NCBI GenBank assembly: GCA_946478765.1 | Contig: CAMLDH010000123.1 | Span: 1-9,610, forward strand | DNA from: an uncultured Oxalobacteraceae bacterium | GTDB lineage: Bacteria > Pseudomonadota > Gammaproteobacteria > Burkholderiales > Burkholderiaceae | Length of the DNA stretch: 9,610 bases | Direction: 5' to 3' | In this document: in pieces, positions 1-5,832 of the stretch | Layout of the letters: each line of letters opens with the position of its first letter | Numbering within the stretch: the stretch's first letter is position 1 | Notes under the pieces: generated by a model | What the model saw: the letters and a program-made list of their open reading frames with translations, nothing else | What the model was told of the DNA's origin: nothing | Database searches by the model: none | Program-made: the position numbers and the translations under genes

Positions 1-14
1 CAAATTGAAAGGAT

Positions 15-100
15 CGTAGGATGGGTAGAGCGCAGCGAAACCCATCAATCGACGGTAGCCCTGACGCTGATGGGTTTCGCTGCGCTCTACCCATCCTACG
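15..100. repeat. Perfect 33-nt inverted repeat (family A), intergenic
   Basis: The arm at 15-47, which begins CGTAGGATGGGTAGAG, is exactly reverse complementary to the arm at 68-100, which ends CTACCCATCCTACG. The loop is 20 nt (48-67). A shortened, slightly diverged copy of the right arm lies at 9373-9395, so this is a dispersed repeat family and not a one-off hairpin. No T-run follows, so an intrinsic terminator is unlikely. The paired-arm layout resembles a REP doublet or another non-autonomous palindromic element. No transposase gene is nearby, and the family assignment is inference. Confidence 0.85.
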
Positions 101-176
101 GAGCTATGGAGCAACATGAAAATTGAAGGTTGGCGGACTACTAGGTCCCTCTGTCCACAACATGATAGAAAAAAAC

Positions 177-1115
177 ATGAAAATCGCATTCCTGGCCGAT
201 CCACTCGATAGCTTCAAGATTTATAAAGACACGACCTACGCAATGATGGCCGAAGCTGCCCGTCGCGGCCATGCGGTGTATGCGTTCGAGCAAAACGACT
301 TGGCGTTCGAAGGCGGCGTCGTCATTGCGAATGTCGCCCGCATCACGCTGACCGGCGACCCGCAACAGTGGTACCGCGCAGAAACGCCGACATCGATGGC
401 GCTGTCGCAATTCGACGCGATCCTGCTGCGCAAGGACCCGCCGTTCGACATGGAATATATCTACACCACGTATCTGCTGGAACTGGCGGAAGCGCAAGGC
501 GTGCGCGTCTTCAACAAGCCGGGCGCGGTGCGCGATCACAACGAAAAACTCGCGATTGCGCAGTTTCCCCAATTCATTGCGCCGACCCTGGTGACGCGCG
601 ACGAAAAGCGTTTGCGCGCCTTCCATGACCAGCATAAAGACGTCATCTTCAAGCCGCTCGACGGCATGGGCGGCATCGGCATTTTTCGCGTCAAGGAAGA
701 GGGATTGAATCTCGGCGCCATTATCGAGACCCTCACCGAAAATGGCCGGCGCACAATCATGGCGCAACGCTTCATTCCGGAAATCGTGAAAGGCGACAAA
801 CGCATTTTGCTGATCGGCGGTCAAGTCGTGCCATTTTGCCTGGCGCGCATACCGCAGGGTAGCGAAGTGCGCGGCAACCTGGCGGCCGGCGGTGTCGGCG
901 TCGCGCAACCGATATCCGAACGGGATCGCGAAATTGCGCAGGGCTTGGCGCCCATTCTTTCGGGGCGCGGCCTGTTGCTGGTAGGATTGGATGTAATAGG
1001 TGACTACATGACGGAAATCAACATCACCAGTCCGACCTGTTTCCAGGAAATTACGCAGCAGACGGGCTTTAAGGTTGCCGAAATGTTCATCGACGCATTA
1101 GAAAAAGCGATGTGA
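177..1115 (+). CDS. gshB: Glutathione synthetase (ATP-grasp)
   Basis: This cytosolic enzyme joins gamma-glutamylcysteine and glycine with ATP, the second and last step of glutathione synthesis. From the ATG at 177 it is 312 residues, close to the 316 of E. coli GshB. It shows the family landmarks in order: the N-terminal substrate domain beginning MKIAFLADPLD, RKDPPFD (85-91), the ATP-grasp segment FKPLDGMGGIGIFR (158-171), DKRI (207-210), RGNLAAGG (232-239) and the metal/ATP-binding end EINITSPT (280-287). The same frame is open upstream, with an ATG at 162 and a TTG at 123, but homology begins at 177. None of these starts has a clear Shine-Dalgarno sequence. A family A repeat lies just upstream and a terminator closes the gene downstream. 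gshA, a common neighbour, is not in the window. The identity is secure; the start is less so. Confidence 0.96.
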   Translation: MKIAFLADPLDSFKIYKDTTYAMMAEAARRGHAVYAFEQNDLAFEGGVVIANVARITLTGDPQQWYRAETPTSMALSQFDAILLRKDPPFDMEYIYTTYLLELAEAQGVRVFNKPGAVRDHNEKLAIAQFPQFIAPTLVTRDEKRLRAFHDQHKDVIFKPLDGMGGIGIFRVKEEGLNLGAIIETLTENGRRTIMAQRFIPEIVKGDKRILLIGGQVVPFCLARIPQGSEVRGNLAAGGVGVAQPISERDREIAQGLAPILSGRGLLLVGLDVIGDYMTEINITSPTCFQEITQQTGFKVAEMFIDALEKAM

Positions 1116-1164
1116 GCCGTTAAAATACCGCGTGGAGTAAGCCACACTTTTCCATCCGGAATAA

Positions 1165-1201
1165 GGGGGCCGGGTTGTTTTCCGGGATGCCCCCATTTTT
1201 T
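1165..1201 (+). terminator. Rho-independent terminator after gshB
   Basis: GGGGGC (1165-1170) pairs with GCCCCC (1189-1194). A run of six T (1196-1201) follows one A. The 18-nt interior contains a further CCGG/CCGG possibility. The element ends gshB transcription, yet its T-run finishes only 11 nt before the next start codon at 1213. It therefore lies in the leader of any PTS transcript that begins upstream of it. Confidence 0.85.
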
Positions 1202-1212
1202 GATAAATAGCC

Positions 1213-1620
1213 ATGGTTGGTATCCTCCTTTTGACGCATGCACCCCTAGGTCAAGCCTTTATCGAGGCCGCGTCCCACGTATTTCGCGGCCGTCCCGAGC
1301 GGATTGAAGCGATCGACGTCTGGGCGGATCAGGACACGACGGAAGTCAAGGCGTTGGCGCAGCAAGCAATCACCCGCCTCGACAATGGCAGCGGCGTATT
1401 GGTCATCACCGATGTAATGGGCGGGACCCCATCCAATTGCACGCTGGCGCTATCGCAACCGGGACATGTGGAAATTATCGCCGGCATCAGTCTGCCAATG
1501 CTGTTGCGTGCGATCACGTATCGCAACGATACGATCGACATCGTGGTCGAGATGGCGTTGGCCGGTGGACAAGGCGGTGCCGTCCGCGTGGATAATCGGG
1601 TTCGCCTTTCCCCAAATTGA
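1213..1620 (+). CDS. PTS EIIA component, mannose family (ManX/PtsM-like, EIIA only)
   Basis: A phosphocarrier of the phosphoenolpyruvate phosphotransferase system that takes phosphate from HPr on a histidine. At 135 residues it corresponds to the EIIA-Man domain alone, without the linked EIIB domain of E. coli ManX. The phospho-acceptor is His9 in the context THAPLG. The second signature DVMGGTPSN sits where E. coli has DLWGGSPFN. It is the first gene of the cluster with ptsH (70 bp downstream) and ptsI. No EIIB, EIIC or EIID gene is present, so transport is unlikely to be its direct job; a regulatory role is inferred from comparable incomplete systems in Betaproteobacteria. The ATG is fixed by the position of His9. 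No Shine-Dalgarno sequence is seen, and a terminator stem lies immediately upstream. Confidence 0.93.
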   Translation: MVGILLLTHAPLGQAFIEAASHVFRGRPERIEAIDVWADQDTTEVKALAQQAITRLDNGSGVLVITDVMGGTPSNCTLALSQPGHVEIIAGISLPMLLRAITYRNDTIDIVVEMALAGGQGGAVRVDNRVRLSPN

Positions 1621-1690
1621 TAACAATGCGGGATCGAGCCAGCGACCGCCGAGGCGATACTGGACTCTGCCCCCCAACCAATACAAATAT

Positions 1691-1960
1691 ATGATCGAAC
1701 AAGAAATCGAAATCATCAATAAGCTGGGCTTGCATGCACGGGCTTCCGCCAAATTGACGCAACTCGCGGCCAAATACCAAAGCGAAGTCTGGATGACCCG
1801 CAACAAGCGGCGCGTGAATGCGAAATCGATCATGGGCGTCATGATGCTGGCCGCGGGCAAGGGCTCGAAAGTGACGCTGGAGACCGACGGTCCAGACGAA
1901 AGAGAGTGCTTTGACGCTCTCACGCAACTGATACAAAATAAGTTTGGCGAAGGTGAATAG
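1691..1960 (+). CDS. ptsH: Phosphocarrier protein HPr
   Basis: A small cytosolic carrier that passes phosphate from enzyme I to EIIA. It is 89 residues, a usual HPr length. The catalytic His15 is in KLGLHARAS (11-19). Ser46, in KSIMGVM (45-51), matches the site used by HPr kinase/phosphorylase, an enzyme known in many Betaproteobacteria but not encoded here. Both phosphorylation sites being intact fits a regulatory PTS. The frame is open far upstream, to 1466 with an alternative ATG, but that extension lies inside the EIIA gene and has no HPr character. I therefore start at 1691 where homology begins. The A/T/C-rich sequence before the ATG has no Shine-Dalgarno motif. ptsI follows after 59 bp. 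Confidence 0.96.
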   Translation: MIEQEIEIINKLGLHARASAKLTQLAAKYQSEVWMTRNKRRVNAKSIMGVMMLAAGKGSKVTLETDGPDERECFDALTQLIQNKFGEGE

Positions 1961-2010
1961 GCAATTAAGCAGAGGCATTGCCGGAGCGCGCTTTTCGACG
2001 AATTTATAGA

Positions 2011-2015
2011 AGGGA
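2011..2015 (+). promoter_or_regulatory. Ribosome binding site that sets the ptsI start
   Basis: AGGGA within AGAAGGGATTTG lies 4 nt before the ATG at 2020. The reading frame stays open upstream to a TTG at 1978, but that codon has no comparable site. Enzyme I homology also begins at the 2020 codon. Confidence 0.8.
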
Positions 2016-2019
2016 TTTG

Positions 2020-3771
2020 ATGGCATCTTTTACGCTACACGGGATACCGGTTTCGCGCGGTATCGCCATTGGCCGCGCGCACCTGCTCGCGCCGGCGGCC
2101 CTTGATGTCAAGCATTACCTGATCCCGGAAGAGCAAGTCGAGGCCGAGGTGCAGCGTTTGCAAAACGCCATTGCGGCAGTGCATAAAGAGTTGCAGGCGA
2201 TCTGGAACGATTTGCCCAAGGATTCGCCGGCTGAGCTCGGTGCGTTCATCGACGTGCACGCGCTGATTCTGTCGGACCCGACGATTTCCGAAGTGCCGCT
2301 CGATATCATTCGCACCCGTTTTTACAACGCGGAATGGGCATTGGTCACGCAGATCGATGAGTTGTCGGCCCAGTTCGATGAAATCGGCGACGCGTATCTG
2401 CGCGAGCGCAAGGCCGATATCCAGCAAGTCGGCGAACGGGTGCTGAAGGTATTGACCGGCAGCGCCATGACGCTGCCGAAGGCGGCCGGCGCAGGCGAAT
2501 CGACCGCCCAGATGATCGTGGTGGCACACGACATTTCACCGGCCGACATGCTGCAGTTCAGGGACCGCGCGTTCAACGGGTTTATCACCGATCTGGGCGG
2601 ACAGAATTCGCATACCGCCATCGTGGCGCGCAGCCTCGACATCCCGGCCGCGGTCGGCATGTTCAACGCCTCGGCATTGATTGCGCAGGACGACTGGCTC
2701 ATCATCGACGGCGATGCCGGTGTCGTGATCGTCGATCCTGCGCCGAACGTGCTGGAGCAATACCGTGAGCGGCAAGCGCGCTTGCTGCGTGACCGCAAGA
2801 AACTCGGCAAGCTCAGGAAGACCCCGGCCATTACGCGCGACGGCACGGAAATCACCTTGCTCGCCAATATCGAATTCCCGGACGACTGCGTGGCCGCGAT
2901 GGAGGCGGGCGCCAACGGCGTCGGCCTGTTCCGCTCCGAATTCCTGTTCATGGGACGCACCGGTTACGTCAACAAGCTGCCGTCCGAAGACGAACAATTC
3001 GAGTCCTATCGCAAGGCGGTGGTCGCCATGAAAGGCCGGCCGGTGACGATACGCACGCTCGATATCGGCGCCGACAAGCCGCTCGATACGGCCGAGCAGA
3101 CGGCGTTGAATCCGGCGCTCGGATTGCGCGCCATTCGCTATTGTCTGGCCGAGCCGCAGATGTTCCTGGTGCAATTGCGCGCGATTTTGCGGGCGTCGGC
3201 CTACGGTCCCATCAAGTTGCTGATCCCGATGCTCGCGCATGCGTTCGAAATCGACCAGTCGCTGGCGATGATCGAGCAGGCGAAGGAGCAATTGCGCGAT
3301 GCCAACAAGAAGTTCGACCCGCTGATTCCGGTCGGCGCGATGATCGAAATTCCGGCTGCGGCATTGACGCTGCCGATGTTCGTCAAGCGCATGGATTTTT
3401 TGTCGATCGGCACCAATGACCTGATTCAATACACGCTGGCAATCGATCGCGTCGACCATGAAGTCGCGCATCTGTACAACCCCTTGCATCCGGCCATTTT
3501 GTATCTGCTGTCGAATACCATCGCGATCGGCGCCAAGGCCGGCATCCCGGTGTCGGTATGCGGTGAAATGGCGGGCGACACCAGGTTGACGCGGCTGTTG
3601 CTCGGCATGGGTTTGCGGGAATTCTCGATGCATCCGACACAACTGCTCGCGGTGAAACAGGAAATCCTGAACAGCGACCTGACGTTGTTGATGCCGCAAA
3701 TGAAAAAAGTCATGCGCACTTTCGAGCCGGCGGCGATTGCGGAAGCGGTGGAGCAGTTGCGGCTGGTTTGA
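2020..3771 (+). CDS. ptsI: Phosphoenolpyruvate-protein phosphotransferase (enzyme I)
   Basis: Enzyme I autophosphorylates from PEP and transfers the phosphate to HPr. The product is 583 residues, normal for the family (E. coli 575). The N-terminal HPr-binding and phosphohistidine domain carries the active-site His198 in GGQNSHTAIVARS (193-205). The C-terminal TIM-barrel domain has FRSEFLFM (304-311), RTLDIGADKP (345-354), MIEIPAAA (441-448) and the PEP-utiliser signature DFLSIGTNDLIQYTLAIDR (459-477). The catalytic Cys514 is in SVCGEMAGD (512-520). All key residues are intact. It is the last gene of the PTS cluster. Its stop codon lies inside the -35 hexamer of the predicted metX promoter, and I see no terminator of its own before the riboswitch terminator at 3906-3938. 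Confidence 0.97.
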   Translation: MASFTLHGIPVSRGIAIGRAHLLAPAALDVKHYLIPEEQVEAEVQRLQNAIAAVHKELQAIWNDLPKDSPAELGAFIDVHALILSDPTISEVPLDIIRTRFYNAEWALVTQIDELSAQFDEIGDAYLRERKADIQQVGERVLKVLTGSAMTLPKAAGAGESTAQMIVVAHDISPADMLQFRDRAFNGFITDLGGQNSHTAIVARSLDIPAAVGMFNASALIAQDDWLIIDGDAGVVIVDPAPNVLEQYRERQARLLRDRKKLGKLRKTPAITRDGTEITLLANIEFPDDCVAAMEAGANGVGLFRSEFLFMGRTGYVNKLPSEDEQFESYRKAVVAMKGRPVTIRTLDIGADKPLDTAEQTALNPALGLRAIRYCLAEPQMFLVQLRAILRASAYGPIKLLIPMLAHAFEIDQSLAMIEQAKEQLRDANKKFDPLIPVGAMIEIPAAALTLPMFVKRMDFLSIGTNDLIQYTLAIDRVDHEVAHLYNPLHPAILYLLSNTIAIGAKAGIPVSVCGEMAGDTRLTRLLLGMGLREFSMHPTQLLAVKQEILNSDLTLLMPQMKKVMRTFEPAAIAEAVEQLRLV

Positions 3772-3796
3772 CGGCCGCGCCCGACTTCGCTATTCT
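3768..3796 (+). promoter_or_regulatory. Predicted sigma70 promoter of the metX leader
   Basis: The -35 hexamer TTGACG (3768-3773; 5 of 6 to TTGACA) and the -10 hexamer TATTCT (3791-3796; 4 of 6 to TATAAT) are separated by exactly 17 bp. Transcription would begin near 3802-3804, directly before riboswitch helix P1 at 3805. The -35 box shares sequence with the ptsI stop codon (3769-3771). The perfect spacing and position make this a good call, though it is untested. Confidence 0.7.
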
Positions 3797-3804
3797 TGCG
3801 TTAC

Positions 3805-3878
3805 TGCGCCGATTTGACCGGTTGTTTTGCAACCTCAGCTTGCGGGCGCATGGGGATACCCGCATAAATACGGCTAAA
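3805..3878 (+). ncRNA. SAM-II-like (SAM-alpha, long-loop) riboswitch aptamer
   Basis: The aptamer binds S-adenosylmethionine and controls metX. Helix P1 is TGCGCC (3805-3810) with GGCGCA (3845-3850). Directly after the 5' strand comes the conserved GATTTGACC (3811-3819; SAM-II consensus GAUUUG/A..C). Then come the conserved GCTTGC (3838-3843), ATAAA (3864-3868) and GGCTAAA (3872-3878; consensus GCUAAA), all in the SAM-II order. Two extra hairpins distinguish it from the compact alphaproteobacterial form: GGTTG/CAACC (3820-3824/3830-3834) in loop 1, and GGG/CCC (3852-3854/3859-3861) after P1. This matches the idea of long-loop SAM-II variants. I could not draw a convincing pseudoknot helix P2 by eye. 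A competing helix TGCGGG/CCCGCA (3841-3846/3859-3864) is also possible. Location before a methionine gene supports the call. Confidence 0.85.
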
Positions 3879-3909
3879 GCGAGCTTGAAAGCAAGCCCAC
3901 TACTTAGCC
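3872..3909 (+). promoter_or_regulatory. Predicted antiterminator of the SAM riboswitch
   Basis: GGCTAA (3872-3877) is fully complementary to TTAGCC (3904-3909). The helix encloses a small hairpin, GCTTG/CAAGC (3883-3887/3892-3896, loop AAAG). Forming it removes the aptamer's conserved GCUAAA element and occupies the first bases of the terminator 5' arm. Aptamer plus terminator and antiterminator are therefore alternative states. The complementarity is seen directly; the switching mechanism is inferred. Confidence 0.7.
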
Positions 3910-3938
3910 CGACGAGCGATTCGCTTTCGGGCTTTTTT
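3906..3938 (+). terminator. Intrinsic terminator of the metX riboswitch
   Basis: AGCCCGA (3906-3912) pairs with TCGGGCT (3927-3933). An inner stem AGCG/CGCT (3915-3918/3922-3925) closes a 3-nt loop. The T-run spans 3933-3938. It lies 68 nt before the metX start codon and acts as the expression platform: premature termination when SAM is bound. It may also serve as the terminator for read-through from ptsI. Confidence 0.9.
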
Positions 3939-4006
3939 GTTTTCGTGTCCTGGGGGCCGCATGTTCAGACGCGCAGCCGCGCGCCGGATCACGCGCTCCT
4001 CAACTG

Positions 4007-5182
4007 ATGAGCTATATGAAATCTCTCGGAATCGTGTCACCGCAGGCGATGTATTTTTCCGCGCCGCTTGCCTTGCAGAGCGGCGCCTCCCTGTGCGGCT
4101 ACACGCTGGTGTATGAAACCTACGGCGCCTTGAACGCCGACCACTCGAATGCGGTATTGGTGTGCCACGCGCTGAACGCGTCGCACCATGTCGCCGGCGA
4201 ATATGCGGACGATAACGACGGGAAGAAAAGCCTCGGCTGGTGGGACAACATGGTGGGACCAGGCAAGCCGCTCGACACCGACAAGTTTTTTGTCATCGGC
4301 GTCAATAATCCAGGATCGTGTTTCGGGTCCACCGGTCCGATGCACATCGACCCGGCAACCGGCAAACCGTACGGCGCGAATTTTCCGGTGGTCACGGTCG
4401 AGGATTGGGTCCACGCGCAGGCACGCCTGGCCGATGCGCTCGGCATCCGCCAGTTTGCGGCAGTGATGGGCGGCTCGCTCGGCGGCATGCAGGCGCTGGC
4501 GTGGAGCATCATGTATCCGGCGCGAATCCGCCATTGCGTGGTCATCGCCTCCACGCCGAAACTGTCGGCGCAAAACATCGCGTTCAACGATGTGGCGCGC
4601 CAGGCGATTCTGGCCGATCCGGATTTTCACGGCGGCGACTTTTACGCGCACGGCGTGGTGCCTAAAAACGGCTTGCGCGTGGCGCGCATGGTGGGTCACA
4701 TTACCTATCTGTCGGACGACGACATGGCGGAAAAATTCGGCCGCGAACTGCGCAACGGCAAATATCAATTCGACTTCGGCGTCGATTTTGAAATCGAATC
4801 GTATTTGCGCTATCAAGGCGACAAGTTCTCCGAATACTTCGACGCCAATACCTACCTGCTGATCACCAAGGCGCTCGATTACTTCGATCCGGCACGCGAA
4901 TTCGACGGCGATTTGACCAAGGCGCTGGCCAACACGCAAGCGCAATTCCTGCTGGCGTCGTTTACCACCGACTGGCGTTTTTCGCCGGAGCGCAGCCGCG
5001 AAATCGTGCAGGCGCTGGTCAACAACAAGCGCAAGGTCACCTATGCCGAAATCGATGCGCCGCACGGGCATGACGCGTTCCTGCTGGAAGACCCGCGCTA
5101 TCTGAATGTGGTGCGCTCCTACTACGGCCGCGTATGGCAGGAAATTGAAAATGGCGAATTTAACGACAAGGCATGCGCATGA
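4007..5182 (+). CDS. metX: Homoserine O-acyltransferase (acetyl- or succinyltransferase)
   Basis: An alpha/beta-hydrolase-fold enzyme that activates homoserine by O-acylation, the committed step of methionine synthesis. It is 391 residues. The nucleophile elbow is [10 protein letters not shown] (153-162) with Ser157. The rest of the triad is Asp322 ([11 protein letters not shown]) and His355 ([11 protein letters not shown]). The middle insertion forming the lid runs about 190-310. Family members annotated as acetyltransferases often prove to use succinyl-CoA, and I cannot decide the acyl donor by eye. The ATG at 4007 has no Shine-Dalgarno sequence (preceded by GCGCTCCTCAACTG). A second in-frame ATG at 4016 begins [10 protein letters not shown] and is an equally reasonable start. 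The gene is controlled by the SAM riboswitch upstream and overlaps metW. Confidence 0.95.
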   Translation: MSYMKSLGIVSPQAMYFSAPLALQSGASLCGYTLVYETYGALNADHSNAVLVCHALNASHHVAGEYADDNDGKKSLGWWDNMVGPGKPLDTDKFFVIGVNNPGSCFGSTGPMHIDPATGKPYGANFPVVTVEDWVHAQARLADALGIRQFAAVMGGSLGGMQALAWSIMYPARIRHCVVIASTPKLSAQNIAFNDVARQAILADPDFHGGDFYAHGVVPKNGLRVARMVGHITYLSDDDMAEKFGRELRNGKYQFDFGVDFEIESYLRYQGDKFSEYFDANTYLLITKALDYFDPAREFDGDLTKALANTQAQFLLASFTTDWRFSPERSREIVQALVNNKRKVTYAEIDAPHGHDAFLLEDPRYLNVVRSYYGRVWQEIENGEFNDKACA

Positions 5183-5781
5183 ATTTCAATGAACTGAGCC
5201 GTCTGCGCGCCGACCTCGCCTTCATCGCCCATTGGGTGCGCCCGCAATCGCATGTGCTCGATCTCGGCTGCGGCGACGGCGTGATGCTCGACTATCTGCA
5301 ATCCGATAAGCGCTGCATCGGTTACGGCATCGAGATCGACGACGACAAGATCCCGGTCTGCGTCGGCCGCGGCGTGCAGGTGATCCAGCAGGATCTGGAA
5401 GCCGGCCTGGCGATCTTCGCCGATGCCGCGTTCGACACGGTGCTGTGCTTGTCGGCGCTGCAGATGATGAAAAACGTCGAAGGCATCCTGCGCGATATCG
5501 CACGCGTCGGGCGCGAAGCGATCGTGTCGTTTCCGAATTTCGCGTACTGGCCGCATCGTGTCGCGTTGCTGCGCGGCCGGATGCCGGTGTCGAAGAGTCT
5601 GCCGTATGAATGGTATGACACACCCAACCTGCGCTGCGCGACGATTAGTGATTTCGAGGAACTTGCGAACCAGGTCGGACTCGAAGTGCTCGAATGTGTC
5701 GCATTGAAAGAGGGCAAACCGGTCACGTTCTTGCCGAACTGGCGCGGGAGCCTTGCGGTGTTCCGGCTCAAGAAAAAATAG
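5179..5781 (+). CDS. metW: Methionine biosynthesis protein MetW (SAM-methyltransferase fold)
   Basis: The product is 200 residues with a class I methyltransferase fold: motif [10 protein letters not shown] (26-34), the acidic residue after strand 2 in GYGIEID (48-54) and Asp72 in QQDL. In several Proteobacteria metW sits beside metX and both are needed for the acyltransferase step; the exact biochemistry is not settled. An ATG at 5173 is in frame, but I choose 5179. There the ATGA overlaps the metX stop TGA by 4 bp, and AAGG (5168-5171) sits 7 nt upstream, whereas it would be only 1 nt from 5173. The overlap implies translational coupling and shared SAM control. The downstream gene is separated by a repeat hairpin. 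Confidence 0.93.
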   Translation: MNFNELSRLRADLAFIAHWVRPQSHVLDLGCGDGVMLDYLQSDKRCIGYGIEIDDDKIPVCVGRGVQVIQQDLEAGLAIFADAAFDTVLCLSALQMMKNVEGILRDIARVGREAIVSFPNFAYWPHRVALLRGRMPVSKSLPYEWYDTPNLRCATISDFEELANQVGLEVLECVALKEGKPVTFLPNWRGSLAVFRLKKK

Positions 5782-5802
5782 ACTTACCGTGTTAACAATG
5801 GG

Positions 5803-5825
5803 CTTCCCGCCTGCGCGGGAATGAC
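5803..5825. repeat. Single dRS3/REP-like palindromic unit (family B)
   Basis: TTCCCGC (5804-5810), the loop CTGC and GCGGGAA (5815-5821) form a 7-bp hairpin. The 22 nt at 5804-5825 are identical to part of the right arm of the inverted pair at 9497-9590. The shape is that of the Neisseria dRS3 consensus (ATTCCC, 8 nt, GGGAAT) with one mismatch at 5803. The unit ends inside the 5' region of the ampG frame, so the ATG at 5821 is supplied by the repeat. Confidence 0.85.
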
Positions 5826-5832
5826 AAACTTG

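Noticed and set aside
1466..1690. N-terminal extension of HPr from an upstream ATG
   Set aside because: It would overlap the EIIA gene by 155 bp in another frame and add about 75 residues without HPr similarity. The protein from 1691 already has the standard length and site positions.
2536..3699. Long minus-strand open frame (387 codons) opposite ptsI
   Set aside because: It is antisense to a gene with every enzyme I motif. The product is rich in Arg, Gln and His with no recognisable domain, typical of the complement of GC-rich coding sequence.
3768..4007. 79-codon frame across the metX leader
   Set aside because: It starts at a TTG inside the predicted -35 box, upstream of the predicted transcription start, and runs through the riboswitch and terminator. 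No ribosome site or protein-like character is seen.
4037..5071. Long minus-strand open frame (344 codons) opposite metX
   Set aside because: It lies entirely within metX, which has an intact catalytic triad, and its composition is that of a reverse-strand shadow.
5804..5821. Hairpin after metW as an intrinsic terminator
   Set aside because: There is no T-run after the stem, and the same sequence recurs at 9497-9590 as a dispersed repeat, so it is better described as a repeat unit.
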